Positions 15,832 to 24,858 of a stretch of DNA of 64,000 nt are shown here, in pieces. The DNA lies in the NCBI GenBank assembly GCA_937996795.1, contig CALKUH010000037.1, forward strand, positions 58,342-122,341. Reading direction: 5' to 3'. Every line of letters begins with the position of its first letter. Position 1 is the stretch's first letter. The notes under the pieces were generated by a model. It did not search any database and was not told the DNA's origin. It saw only the letters and a program-made list of their open reading frames with translations. The stretch is from an uncultured Verrucomicrobiota bacterium (GTDB lineage Bacteria > Verrucomicrobiota > Kiritimatiellia > CAIVKH01). The position numbers and the translations under genes are program-made.

Positions 15832-16973
15832 GCTGGTTCTCCCGGCGGGTGGCGGCGCGGCCGGATCGAGCGCCAGAGGGCGTGCCATTCAGGCCCCGGA
15901 TCGCGCAGCAGGTCGCCGACGCCGGTCTGCCGCGTGAGGTCGCGCCAGCCGCGCAGGTGGATCGGCGACGGAGCGAGCAACGCGGGTACGCCGCTGGGCC
16001 GGCTGTAACGCAGGCCCGCATGCTGAAGCGGCCACTCCGCGGGCGGCGCGCCGGTCGCGATGCGGCAGCACAGGTCCGGGAAATTGATGCCCGCCGGCAA
16101 ACAGGCAATCACCGTCTGCCAGAAGCGTGCGTTCACCTCCAGCAACCAGAAGCGGCCGGTGCGCGGATCGAGGAAGAAATCAATATCGCACACGCCCTCC
16201 CACTCCAGCAACGCCATCAGCGCGCGCCCGGCGGCCAGGATGTCCGCGTGTTCAACGAACTCCACGATGCGCGGGATGGAGTAGCGGCGTCCGCCATAGC
16301 GCAGCGCGCGCCAGAGGGTGTAGGCCATGATTTGCCCGCTCCGGCAGCAGACCGAGAGCGAATAGTCCACTCCGTCGATGAAGGGTTGTACGAGATATTC
16401 CTGTTCACCGCCGGGGCCCACGGCTGCCGCGAACGCGGTGACCGCCGCCGGGGTTTCCAGTTTCTGGAATCCGAATCCGCCCCGCCGGTGGCGCGACTTG
16501 ACCAGCACCGGGAGGCCGAACTCGCCCCGCCCGCCGGCCAGCGCGGCGAGGTTTTCGGCCGAGGCCGGACAGGAGGGCAGCAGCGGCAACCCGCGCGGGC
16601 GCGCCGCCTCGAAGAGCCGCCATTTGTCGGAGGCGAGATCAATGCGCTCGCGCGACGGCAACGGCGCCACGTGGAACCACTTCTCCAAACGGTTCCGCTG
16701 GGACGCCACCTGCTGGAAACCGGCCAGTGTCACCGGCAGCAGCACCGCGCCGGGATGAGCGACACCCCACTGCTCCAGCGCGGAGGGCCAGTCGGACGCG
16801 GTCGGCGCCGGACCCTTGATGAGGCCCGAACAGAACCGGCTGTACCGGACGGGATTGTCGTCCAGCGTCGTCATCAGGGTCGTCGCGTAGCAACCCGCGG
16901 CGCCCAGACACCGAAGGACTTTCAGGGAAAGTTCGGCGTCCGCATCCGGGATCAGGACGTGCGTTGTTTTCAT
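15828..16973 (-). CDS. ATP-grasp enzyme of the polysaccharide locus
   Basis: A 381 aa ATP-grasp protein: an N-terminal Rossmann-like domain (THVLIPDADAELSLKVLRCLGAAG), the nucleotide-binding lysine region LPVLVKSRHRRGGFGFQKL, and the C-terminal metal-binding part with DIDFFLDPRTGRFWLLEVNARFWQT. ATP-grasp ligases join a carboxylate to an amine or thiol via an acylphosphate. In this locus it could attach an amino acid to a sugar or to a lipid-linked unit, together with the neighbouring GNAT, but the substrate cannot be read from sequence. It overlaps the genes on both sides by 4 nt. Confidence 0.8.
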   Translation of the reverse strand: MKTTHVLIPDADAELSLKVLRCLGAAGCYATTLMTTLDDNPVRYSRFCSGLIKGPAPTASDWPSALEQWGVAHPGAVLLPVTLAGFQQVASQRNRLEKWFHVAPLPSRERIDLASDKWRLFEAARPRGLPLLPSCPASAENLAALAGGRGEFGLPVLVKSRHRRGGFGFQKLETPAAVTAFAAAVGPGGEQEYLVQPFIDGVDYSLSVCCRSGQIMAYTLWRALRYGGRRYSIPRIVEFVEHADILAAGRALMALLEWEGVCDIDFFLDPRTGRFWLLEVNARFWQTVIACLPAGINFPDLCCRIATGAPPAEWPLQHAGLRYSRPSGVPALLAPSPIHLRGWRDLTRQTGVGDLLRDPGPEWHALWRSIRPRRHPPGEPA

Positions 16974-18145
16974 AGAGGGGCTTGTGCCTCGGCGTCCAGG
17001 GCCTCCGTGCGGCGGCGAAGCCGGTCGCGCCAGTGCTGCTTGATGCGATCCAACGCACCCGTGCGTTTCGCAATCCGCCGCGCCGCGCGTTCACCTGCGG
17101 CCGCGAGCGCGGTGGCGCCTCCCGCGGACCAACCGCGCCACGAAGGCGCCATCAGGAGCGCGGTGGCTTCCCGCCAGCTGTGATCGCCGAACCGCTGCTT
17201 GTAGTGCGCGTCTCCCAATCCGAAATCGATCCTTCGCACGCCTTCGCGGATCAGTTCATCAACCATGCGGAGAAACATCAGCGTGCCCGCTTCGAATGCG
17301 CGGAGCTCGGGCCGGTAGCCGGTCGCGGAGGAGTGGAAGGAACCGTGCAGCAGGGTGCCGATCCAAAACGCCTGCGCAACGCCATCAATCTCCAGGACCA
17401 TCGCGCGCAACGCTCCGCGCCGCGCCCACAACTCCAGGCGGGCCCGCGTCAACGCATTGTTGACGAACCCGGCCTCGAGCCCGCGCTGGTACGTTGTTTT
17501 CGCCACCGTTTCCAATTGATCGCACAGCAGCCTCACCCCCTCACGGGGCGCGTGCCAGCGCCACTGCATCCGCTGCGGGAACGCGGCCTCCAAGTCGCGC
17601 GTCTTCCGGCGTATCCACGCACGGTGCTTGGATCGCATCCGGTTGAGCAGGAACCCCGGCTCTCCGTCCACCGTCAGCGCCCAGTGCCGGTTCCACGCGG
17701 GCGCTCGAACGCCGCAGGTGCGTGAACGATGCGCGAGGGCTGCCCACAGCGGGGACTGTTCAGCGAGGCAGCGGAACTCCACTGCATCGGCCCGGCCGTC
17801 GCGCAGGAACGCATCGCAGTCGTCGACGAAACGCCCCGCCTGTTCGACATCCCACGCGCCCAGGCAACCACCCATGATGACACGCAGCAAGCGCACGGGA
17901 ACGTGGCCCAACGACAGATACCCGATACGCAGCGGCAGGTGCGTTCGCTCCAGCCGGGCGGCCGCCCACGCGCGGGTCCGGTCGACCTCGCTGTCGATCC
18001 ACACCAGCGGGCGTTCGACACCGGGAGCCAGCCGGCTGACCAGCAGGAAATGATCGAGCACGCTGTTGGGATGCTGTTCGCATGCATCCCAGCGCTCACG
18101 CAGGCGCTCCAGTTGTGCCGCTTCAGATAGCCATTCCGAGTTCAT
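16970..18145 (-). CDS. GNAT/FemAB-like acyltransferase
   Basis: A 391 aa protein of the GNAT BioF2/FemAB-like group. The C-terminal half carries the typical features: LLNRMRSKHRAWIRRKTRDLE, AQAFWIGTLLHGSFHSSATGYRPELRAFEAGTLMF and a final YKQRFG. FemAB-like enzymes in exopolysaccharide clusters are thought to transfer acyl or aminoacyl groups. The ATG at 18145 is 7 bp after the upstream stop; the longer frame overlaps the previous gene and is Arg/Pro-rich. This is the second such transferase in the locus; the other is at 30073-31116. Confidence 0.78.
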   Translation of the reverse strand: MNSEWLSEAAQLERLRERWDACEQHPNSVLDHFLLVSRLAPGVERPLVWIDSEVDRTRAWAAARLERTHLPLRIGYLSLGHVPVRLLRVIMGGCLGAWDVEQAGRFVDDCDAFLRDGRADAVEFRCLAEQSPLWAALAHRSRTCGVRAPAWNRHWALTVDGEPGFLLNRMRSKHRAWIRRKTRDLEAAFPQRMQWRWHAPREGVRLLCDQLETVAKTTYQRGLEAGFVNNALTRARLELWARRGALRAMVLEIDGVAQAFWIGTLLHGSFHSSATGYRPELRAFEAGTLMFLRMVDELIREGVRRIDFGLGDAHYKQRFGDHSWREATALLMAPSWRGWSAGGATALAAAGERAARRIAKRTGALDRIKQHWRDRLRRRTEALDAEAQAPL

Positions 18146-18152
18146 GTGCTCA

Positions 18153-19550
18153 TCAGCGCCGCACCTTGGGTCGACCCGGCGCCGCGGGCGGGGCAATCGT
18201 GTCCTTGAATTCGTAGGCGCCGGCATCCGTTGTCCCGTCGGCGCCGCGTGTGGCCCCGTAGGCGTCGGTGCGCCAGGCGCCGCTGGCGAGGACGGCCGAG
18301 GGCAGCGCGGCTTTCAGGCGGAAATCGCCGGCCGTCCAGTTGACGAACGGGTCCACGGAGGCCACGACATTGGAGACCCGGAGATCCACGTTGACGAAAC
18401 CGAGCGGACCGCCAAGGGCGTAGCCGAGGTTGTTGCGGGCCTCGATCTGGGTGGAATTCGTCGTGTCGAGTTGCACGAGCGTGCCGCGGTACGGCAGGTT
18501 GCAGAAGGTGTTGTTGTAGATCTTCCAGTTGTCCACCACCGGGACCCCGGCGTTGGAGTCGGAGAAGATCGGCGCCCACCCGGTCATGTTGGTGACACCG
18601 GGCGAGCAGTAGAACACATTGCCGTAGAACTCCGCGCCGTCGCCGTGCTGGGCGGCGCCGGTGTAGTGTCCGATCCAGCCGGTGCCCACGATGTCGGCCA
18701 TCCGGTTGTTGCGGAAGACGAGGGAGCCGGCCAGGTTGTCGAACCGCAGGCCCACCCCGTGGTGCTCGGGACTCGTGGCGTTGCGGGCGAAGAAACACGC
18801 TTCGATCAACCATCCGCCGGGATTGGCGCGCACATCGACGAACGTCCCCCCGATGTCGTGCGCATGACAGCGGCGCAGGTGCACGTTCGTCACCGTCGTG
18901 GCGGACGCATTCGCCTGCACCGCGATCCCGTAGCCGGGCAGGCGCTGGCCCGTGAACTCCACGCTGGCGATGGAAATCGAATGCACATTCGGACGCAGGC
19001 CCCACTTGCTCCATTTGTCGCTCAGCATGAGGAGGATCGAGGTCTTCTCGGGGCTGCTGATGCGGAACCCGTGGTTGGTTGCCCATGCGTCGGGCCCGCC
19101 GCCGGTGACGCCGTCGAGCCGGTAGAAGCTGCGCAGGAACACCAGCCCGGCCCAGTAGCCGTTGCCCGCATCGAGGTCCACGCGGAACTCGGCGACGCCG
19201 TCGCCATAGCCGTCGACCCAGCCGTCAGCCGGACCATGCGCCGCGGGCGTCGCCTTCACGATCGCGATAACATTCGTGCCCTGCTCGGCGTCGCGGAAGA
19301 CCCGCCCCGGATAACTGCCGTCGGCCACGTAGTACGTCGCGCCGCGCACCAGGTTCACCGGCAGGCTCGTGAACGCGTGGTGCCAGTCCGCGCCCGTCTG
19401 GTCGCCGGCGGCGTCCGCGCGCACGCAGTACACCAGGTTCGTGGCCCGCGCCGGTCCCGCCCCGCACACCAGCATGACACAGGCGATGAACCACGCCATC
19501 GCCCAGGCGCGCGTGTGGAGGTGCGAATCGCTTCTAGGTTGCTTGTTCAT
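18153..19550 (-). CDS. Secreted right-handed beta-helix protein
   Basis: A 465 aa exported protein with a signal peptide (AWFIACVMLVCGAGPARA) and a body of repeating short strands rich in N, G and aliphatics (VEFTGQRLPGYGIAVQANASATTVTNVHLRRCHAHDIGG, LVFRNNRMADIVGTGW, WKIYNNTFCNLPYRGTLV), the usual look of a parallel beta-helix of pectate-lyase type. Such proteins in exopolysaccharide clusters often trim, epimerise or bind the polymer; the catalytic residues cannot be assigned here. The product ends with a Pro-rich basic tail and no exosortase motif. The start has a good AGGAGGGA site 9-10 bp upstream, and the gene overlaps the preceding polymerase gene by 17 bp. Confidence 0.82.
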   Translation of the reverse strand: MNKQPRSDSHLHTRAWAMAWFIACVMLVCGAGPARATNLVYCVRADAAGDQTGADWHHAFTSLPVNLVRGATYYVADGSYPGRVFRDAEQGTNVIAIVKATPAAHGPADGWVDGYGDGVAEFRVDLDAGNGYWAGLVFLRSFYRLDGVTGGGPDAWATNHGFRISSPEKTSILLMLSDKWSKWGLRPNVHSISIASVEFTGQRLPGYGIAVQANASATTVTNVHLRRCHAHDIGGTFVDVRANPGGWLIEACFFARNATSPEHHGVGLRFDNLAGSLVFRNNRMADIVGTGWIGHYTGAAQHGDGAEFYGNVFYCSPGVTNMTGWAPIFSDSNAGVPVVDNWKIYNNTFCNLPYRGTLVQLDTTNSTQIEARNNLGYALGGPLGFVNVDLRVSNVVASVDPFVNWTAGDFRLKAALPSAVLASGAWRTDAYGATRGADGTTDAGAYEFKDTIAPPAAPGRPKVRR

Positions 19551-20880
19551 GCGTCATTCCCTCCTCTGGAAAGGGCGTAGGCTGATCGCCCGGAATCGAC
19601 AGGGGGTCGGATGCGGCGACCGGAACGGGCGCCAGCTGCGCTGCAAGCGGAAGGGAGCCGACGGTGGCGAGGAGGCCGTAGATGAACAGCACCGACTGGT
19701 CATAGAACGAGACGGACAGGCCGGATGCCGCGGCGACCAGCAGCATCGCGCCCATGCACCAGACGAAATAGCGATCGCTCGCCGGGATCTCTTCATCCTC
19801 CGCCTGCGCGCCGACGCGGCGGAACGCCAGGACCAGCATGCCGATAAACGACGCGAGCAGCGGCAATCCCCCGACGACGCCGAGCTTGATGAAGTAATTC
19901 GTGATGTCCACCTGCTCCGCGCTGTACGTCACGCCGGTGGGCAGCCAGTGGCGGGTGTAATCCGTGCCCGCGAACCACCAGTCCCCGACGTGTTCCAACG
20001 CGGCATCGATCAGCGCCGCCCGGTGAAAACCGGTGCTCTCGCTGATGACGTCGATGCGGTTGAGCAGGTAATACGGCGGCGCTTTCATCACCAGTTCCAG
20101 CGCGAGATACAAAAGCACCGCGCCCCAGCGCAGGCGCGGCACCCAGGCGCGGTGGCGCCACAACCAGACGGCGCCAAGGCCCGCAGCCGCGCTGATCAAC
20201 GGGCCGCTTGATCCGCTGGCCCAGATCATGACCGCACACGCGCCCAGGCCCAGCAGCGCGAGCAGGCGGCGGCGCGGCCACAACCCGAGCAGCACGGGCA
20301 CGCACAACGCGCCAACCGTGCCGGCGAGGATCGCATGCAGGAAGGGACCCTGCGCGCGGAATTGTCCGCCCCGCAGCAGCGGCGTTTCCGGCACGCCGCC
20401 CATGAAGGCGAAAACGTTGATCCCGTGCCGTCGTTCCCACGCCATCGCGGCCGCGAGCGGGATCAGCAGCACGGCCGTCGCGGTCCAGAAGCGGACCACG
20501 TCCGCGCGTTCGCGGCAGAAAATGCGCACGAGAAAATAGAAGCCGCAGGCGTTGTAGGCCATGCCCAGCCGGAAGACGAGCGACTCGCCGACCGGCTCGT
20601 GAAAGAATCCACTCCAGACGCAGCACGCGGCCCAGACCCACATCCAGCGATCCATGCGGTTCATCCCGCCGTCCAGCCCCTCGCCCCGCGCCAGCACGCG
20701 CACGAGCCCCACGAGCAACAGCAGGCGCGTGATGGTGAAATTGCCGCCCGCCAGCATCACACCCTGCCCCAGCGTCACATAGACTGCGCCCACCAGCAGC
20801 GGGACCGACGCCCAGCGCCGGGGCAGGAACATCAGCGCAAGCGCCGACACCGCGAACACCGTCAGGGCATAGGCGTTCAT
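19534..20880 (-). CDS. O-antigen polymerase/ligase-like membrane protein
   Basis: A 448 aa protein with about ten or more membrane helices and a large periplasmic loop in the C-terminal half (FHRAALIDAALEHVGDWWFAGTDYTRHWLPTG...DITNYFIKLGVVGGLPLLASFIGMLVLAF), the arrangement of Wzy polymerases and WaaL-like ligases. The His/Arg-bearing loop and the xxNxFxxLxxxxGxxG motif fit the O-antigen ligase domain. The likely role is polymerisation of the repeat unit made by this locus. The ATG at 20880 overlaps the upstream stop (ATGA); the extra upstream frame is Arg/Gly-rich and unlikely to be coding. Confidence 0.82.
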   Translation of the reverse strand: MNAYALTVFAVSALALMFLPRRWASVPLLVGAVYVTLGQGVMLAGGNFTITRLLLLVGLVRVLARGEGLDGGMNRMDRWMWVWAACCVWSGFFHEPVGESLVFRLGMAYNACGFYFLVRIFCRERADVVRFWTATAVLLIPLAAAMAWERRHGINVFAFMGGVPETPLLRGGQFRAQGPFLHAILAGTVGALCVPVLLGLWPRRRLLALLGLGACAVMIWASGSSGPLISAAAGLGAVWLWRHRAWVPRLRWGAVLLYLALELVMKAPPYYLLNRIDVISESTGFHRAALIDAALEHVGDWWFAGTDYTRHWLPTGVTYSAEQVDITNYFIKLGVVGGLPLLASFIGMLVLAFRRVGAQAEDEEIPASDRYFVWCMGAMLLVAAASGLSVSFYDQSVLFIYGLLATVGSLPLAAQLAPVPVAASDPLSIPGDQPTPFPEEGMTHEQAT

Positions 20881-22187
20881 GCGGACGCCTCCGCCGCGAT
20901 GGACGCCACATCGTCCCACAGGGCGGCAATTTCGCGCCGCGCGACTGGCACGTGGTCCGCGAGCCGCGCCCGGTACAACTCGCGCTGGTCGAACAACCGG
21001 GCCACCGCGGACCGCACCTCCTCGTTGGAGCACCGCCGCAAGTCGAGCGCCAGCTCCTTCACACCTACGGTGTCGAACAGACTCTCGAATTTTCCGCTAT
21101 AGGCGAGGCCGGCCGCCGGAATGCCCTGCGACAGCGCGGCAATGCAGGCGTGCATCCGCGAGCCGAGGAAGAAGTCACAGCTTCCGATGATCGCCTTCAA
21201 CTCACGTTCGTCGCGCGGACCCTCGACGCGGCGCACCCGGGCCCGCAGATCCGGGTCCAGTCCGGCCTCGACCTCCGCGCACGCCGTTTCATCACTTTCC
21301 GGATTCCGCGCGCCCCACACATGGGGCAGCAGCACGACCTCGCAGCCGCGCGCACCCGCCCAGTCGAGGATGAGGTCCGCCACGAGGCGTCGATAATCAT
21401 CCGCAAGGCCGAACATGTTGCGCCGGTTGTATCCGCCCATGTGGAGCAGGCCGCTGATGTTGAACCCAATGCGGGGCGCGCGCGGCCGGTCGGACATCAG
21501 CCACGGCGGACGCCGCTCCGCCGGCAGATGCGGCTCAAGCGCGAACGCCAGGTCGTGGCAGAACCGGATACGATCCCCGGCCTCGGGCGCCAACTGGCGC
21601 GCGAGTTCCATGCTGCTCCGGTCGCGGACATACACCCGGCGGGCCCGGCGCAGGAGTTGCGCGGCCAGGCGGCGCGACCACGCACGACGGAACGGCCCGA
21701 TCGTTTGCGGCAGCAACACCAGCGGACGGCCCAGGGCCAGCGCGAGCAGCGCGGGCAACGTGACGTACCACAACCGGTTTGCCCCATAGAGATCGCTGAA
21801 GCTGTCGCCGCCGGCCAGCGCCCCCACCACATCCGCGTTGCACAGCGCGCGCATCGCGGCCGGTTCGCTACGCGCCATCTCGCTGCGCGCCGCGTTACGC
21901 CGACGGACGGAGCGGGCGCGCGCAAGCAACCGGACCACATGGTTGGGCAGCCATATCCGCCAGGAATAGCGCAGCGGATACAGCGGCACCAGAACACTCC
22001 GTCCATCCAGCGCCAGGGTGTGGACCTGTTCCCTGCGCGCATAATCCACCAGCACCGCCCCGGCCTCCGGGAAACAATGGAGCAGCGACGTCACCGCGCC
22101 ACTGGCCAGCGCCCACACGCCCATGTTCTGCGTGGTGTAGCCGGCACCCAGCAACACGATGTGCAGTTTCTTGGGATCCTGATTCAT
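20877..22187 (-). CDS. Polysaccharide pyruvyltransferase family protein
   Basis: A 436 aa member of the family that transfers pyruvate from phosphoenolpyruvate to sugars as a ketal (CsaB/WcaK/GumL type). Visible hallmarks are the N-terminal HIVLLGAGYTTQNMGVWALASGAV, DVVGALAGGDSFSDLYG, the PQTIGPF motif, and the C-terminal GSRMHACIAALSQGIPAAGLAYSGKFESLFD. Pyruvylation would add negative charge to the exopolysaccharide. It is coupled to its neighbours by 4-nt overlaps. Confidence 0.88.
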   Translation of the reverse strand: MNQDPKKLHIVLLGAGYTTQNMGVWALASGAVTSLLHCFPEAGAVLVDYARREQVHTLALDGRSVLVPLYPLRYSWRIWLPNHVVRLLARARSVRRRNAARSEMARSEPAAMRALCNADVVGALAGGDSFSDLYGANRLWYVTLPALLALALGRPLVLLPQTIGPFRRAWSRRLAAQLLRRARRVYVRDRSSMELARQLAPEAGDRIRFCHDLAFALEPHLPAERRPPWLMSDRPRAPRIGFNISGLLHMGGYNRRNMFGLADDYRRLVADLILDWAGARGCEVVLLPHVWGARNPESDETACAEVEAGLDPDLRARVRRVEGPRDERELKAIIGSCDFFLGSRMHACIAALSQGIPAAGLAYSGKFESLFDTVGVKELALDLRRCSNEEVRSAVARLFDQRELYRARLADHVPVARREIAALWDDVASIAAEASA

Positions 22188-23206
22188 AGAGGCGCGGACG
22201 TCGCGGGCAGCGCACGCCCTGTTTCCGGCGACCGGTCACGGCGGGCCCAGTGTTCGCCCCCCAGAACCCAGCGCAGCCGGACCGACCAGCGGCGCAGGGC
22301 ATGTGCGGCGGGCGCATTCCGGCGGGGCGACGGCGTGCACAACCACCACACTGACGAGGCGGCCAGCCGCATCAGCGCGGCGATACCCATCACCGCGCGA
22401 AAAGCGGCCGCGTAGCCGCGCGACCGGTGTTTGCGGAAAAAGCGCCAGCGCGATTCCATGCGCAGGACATCGCTGAAGACGGACGAGCCCGCGTGCGCGC
22501 TGCTGCCGCCGCCGTAATGAATCACCGCGGCGTCCGGCACGAGCAGGACGGCCCAGCCGGCGCGGTGCGCCTTGAAGCACAGGTCGACATCCTCCGAATA
22601 CATGAAGTAGTCCTCGCTGAAGCGCCCAACCCGCTCGAAGAGCTCGCGCCGGATCAGCAGGCACGCGCCGGACACGGCATCGACCGGCGACGGCCCGACC
22701 GCCTCGTCCCAAATCCTTGCATTCCCCCACAGCGAGGCGCGCGGGAACCAGCGCCGCAGCAGGTTGCTGTCGAGGACTTCGCGAAGCAGGTTGGGAAACG
22801 CCTGTACGCAGCTGTCCTGCACCGAACCATCGCCATTGCGCAGGCGCGCGCCCGCAATCCCGGCGTCGGGCTGCTCGCGCAGCGCGCGGATCAATGCATC
22901 CAGCGCGCCCGGCGGACAGACCGTGTCCGGGTTGAGTAGCAGCAAAAACTCACCGCGCGCATGGTGCGCGGCGGCGTTGTTGGACCGGGCGAACCCGGGA
23001 TTGGTTTCCGCCTGCACGAAGTGCACGGACGGGAACTGCGTGCGGACCAGCGCCTCGGAACCGTCATGGGAAGCGGCGTCGAGGACAATCACCTCGAACG
23101 TGCAGGCGGGTGGATGCGCATAAATCGAACCGAGACAACCGGCAAGGTGCTTGCAGGAGTTCCAATTCACGATGACGATGGAGAGGTCCATGTGCGCGGA
23201 ATTCAC
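22184..23206 (-). CDS. Family 2 glycosyltransferase
   Basis: A 340 aa inverting GT-A glycosyltransferase of the rhamnosyltransferase-like kind: LSIVIVNWNSCKHLAGCL at the N terminus, VIVLDAASHDGS, NPGFARSNNAAAHHARGEFLLLLNPDTV (metal/donor site) and DAVSGACLLIRRELFERVGRFSEDYFMYSEDVDLCFKAHRAGW (acceptor and catalytic region). It should add one sugar of the repeat unit on the cytoplasmic face. I use the GTG at 23206 because it forms a GTGA overlap with the FkbM stop and has GAGGG upstream; an ATG at 23191 is possible. A C-terminal basic/hydrophobic segment may bind the membrane. Confidence 0.9.
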   Translation of the reverse strand: MNSAHMDLSIVIVNWNSCKHLAGCLGSIYAHPPACTFEVIVLDAASHDGSEALVRTQFPSVHFVQAETNPGFARSNNAAAHHARGEFLLLLNPDTVCPPGALDALIRALREQPDAGIAGARLRNGDGSVQDSCVQAFPNLLREVLDSNLLRRWFPRASLWGNARIWDEAVGPSPVDAVSGACLLIRRELFERVGRFSEDYFMYSEDVDLCFKAHRAGWAVLLVPDAAVIHYGGGSSAHAGSSVFSDVLRMESRWRFFRKHRSRGYAAAFRAVMGIAALMRLAASSVWWLCTPSPRRNAPAAHALRRWSVRLRWVLGGEHWARRDRSPETGRALPATSAPL

Positions 23207-23985
23207 GGAACACCCTCGCGGCGGGCCCAGATGAAGCCGGAAGAATCGCGGTAGCGGGAATAGCGTTCGATGTGGAAACCGAGTTCCTCAAGCCGCGCCC
23301 GCGCGGCGGGACCGTTGCGGCGCCCGCCGTCGAGATTGTGGTACTCCATCCGGATCCGGTCGATGCCCGCCACATCGGCAGCGGTCAGGGTTTCGAGGAT
23401 TTCGTATTCCATCCCCTCGCAGTTGATCTTGAGCAAGTCCACCTGCGTCATCCCGTTTTCGCGCAACAGCTCCGGCAGCGTCGTGCAGGGCACCTCCAAG
23501 AATTGCGCGTCTGATTGCTCCGCGATCAGCGAGTGAACCGGGGAATCGCGCAGGGCCAATCGACGCGGACCCGCGCGGCCGCCGATCGCGAGCGGCAGCG
23601 CCGTCACCCGGTCCGAAAGGTTGTTCATGCGCAGGTGCTCCTGCAGGCGCGCATAGTTGCGGGGCTCTGGCTCGACGCACAGGATGCGGGCCTGCGGACA
23701 AAGTCCCGCCGCATACACCGCGAACGTGCCCATGTTGGCGCCGATATCAACGATGGTGCGAAGATCGCGGAACACCCCGTATTCCCGGCGGATGAACACC
23801 ACCGCGAACGTGCCCGCCAGCGTGCCGGGTTCATCCACCAGGACGCGCCCATCGCGCAGCAGGTAGCGCGCGGGCCGGCCGGTACGGCCCAGGTAATGCA
23901 GGAGATACACGGGCCAGTTGCGCAGCAAGGCCACCACGCGCGGCAGGAGGAACGGGAACGTAAACACATGGGGCGAAAGGTTCAT
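23203..23985 (-). CDS. FkbM-family methyltransferase
   Basis: A 260 aa SAM-dependent methyltransferase. The SAM-binding motif I is TIVDIGANMGTFAVYAAGLCP, followed by ARILCVEPEPRNYARLQEHLRMNNL, and the FkbM-typical LPELLRENGMTQVDLLKINCEGMEYEIL. Members O-methylate sugars in exopolysaccharides and glycolipids. Located between two glycosyltransferases, it probably methylates a sugar of the repeat unit. The gap to the upstream gene is only 6 bp. Confidence 0.88.
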   Translation of the reverse strand: MNLSPHVFTFPFLLPRVVALLRNWPVYLLHYLGRTGRPARYLLRDGRVLVDEPGTLAGTFAVVFIRREYGVFRDLRTIVDIGANMGTFAVYAAGLCPQARILCVEPEPRNYARLQEHLRMNNLSDRVTALPLAIGGRAGPRRLALRDSPVHSLIAEQSDAQFLEVPCTTLPELLRENGMTQVDLLKINCEGMEYEILETLTAADVAGIDRIRMEYHNLDGGRRNGPAARARLEELGFHIERYSRYRDSSGFIWARREGVP

Positions 23986-23991
23986 CGGAAT

Positions 23992-24858
23992 TCAGGTTGC
24001 ATTGCGGATCCGGCGGCGGTGTTCGCTCCGCCAGTACGCGACCGTGGCGGGCGGCAGCACGACCGGCCTTCCGCGTACCACACTCTCCAGATAACCGGCG
24101 GCCGCCGCCGCGCTGCCCGCCAGCAGCGGCGGGTCGCCCGCACGGTACAGGCAGCGCAACAGGAACCAGCCGGTTCCGTAACCGAGCGAATGGAAGCGCC
24201 GGCCTTCGTTAAACTTCGCGCGGAGCGGATGGGCCTCCGCGCCGCCGGTCCGCCGATGCTCGGATACCGTCAGGTCGAGCAACTTCTCCACCCGCCACCC
24301 GTGCTGCTTGGCAGACAACTCTGCGGCCGCATCAATGCCGCCAAAGGGCAACGCCGGATAGCCGCCAATTTCCTCGAAGCAGGCGCGGCGGAACAGCTGC
24401 ACCGCGCCCGCCACGGTATCGGGCGAGCGATCGGAACAATGAAACGTTTCCCCCACCCGCGTCTGCACGCAGCCGCCGGCCAGCCCGATCCGCGGATCAC
24501 GCGCCATCCGCTCCAGCACCCGCGCGTAATAATCGGGGGGCAACTCGATGTCGGCATCGAGATTGCCGATGAAGGCGTAAGTATCGCTGCGCAGATGCGC
24601 GCGACCCGCTGCAAACGCCCGGGCCTTTTGCCCGAAACAACGACCGCCCTCCCGTTCCACCCGCAGACAGCGAACGAAGGGATGCCGGAGTGCGGCCTCT
24701 TCCGCAATTCGGGCCGTGGCGTCCGTCGAACCGTCATCGACGATCACCCACTCCCGCGGCAGGCGCAGCTGGGCCGCCACCGCCGCAATCGTGCGCGGCA
24801 GATGCCCGGCCTCGTTGCGGGCCGGCGTGATCAGGACATAGTCGCCCGTGTCGCTCAT
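23992..24858 (-). CDS. Family 2 glycosyltransferase
   Basis: A 288 aa GT-A enzyme: YVLITPARNEAGHLPRTIAAV, WVIVDDGSTDAT, a QKARAFAAGRAH segment, GNLDADIELPPDYYARVL (the metal-binding DxD region) and a C-terminal hydrophobic/basic part. It resembles dolichol-phosphate-mannose-type or processive-like GT2 proteins involved in exopolysaccharide synthesis. The ATG at 24858 overlaps the stop of the deacetylase gene by 4 nt, which decides the start over an in-frame ATG 15 bp upstream. Confidence 0.88.
   Translation of the reverse strand: MSDTGDYVLITPARNEAGHLPRTIAAVAAQLRLPREWVIVDDGSTDATARIAEEAALRHPFVRCLRVEREGGRCFGQKARAFAAGRAHLRSDTYAFIGNLDADIELPPDYYARVLERMARDPRIGLAGGCVQTRVGETFHCSDRSPDTVAGAVQLFRRACFEEIGGYPALPFGGIDAAAELSAKQHGWRVEKLLDLTVSEHRRTGGAEAHPLRAKFNEGRRFHSLGYGTGWFLLRCLYRAGDPPLLAGSAAAAAGYLESVVRGRPVVLPPATVAYWRSEHRRRIRNAT

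Noticed and set aside
18145..18226. N-terminal extension of the GNAT gene
   Set aside because: It overlaps the beta-helix gene and is Arg/Pro-rich; the ATG at 18145 gives a normal family N terminus.
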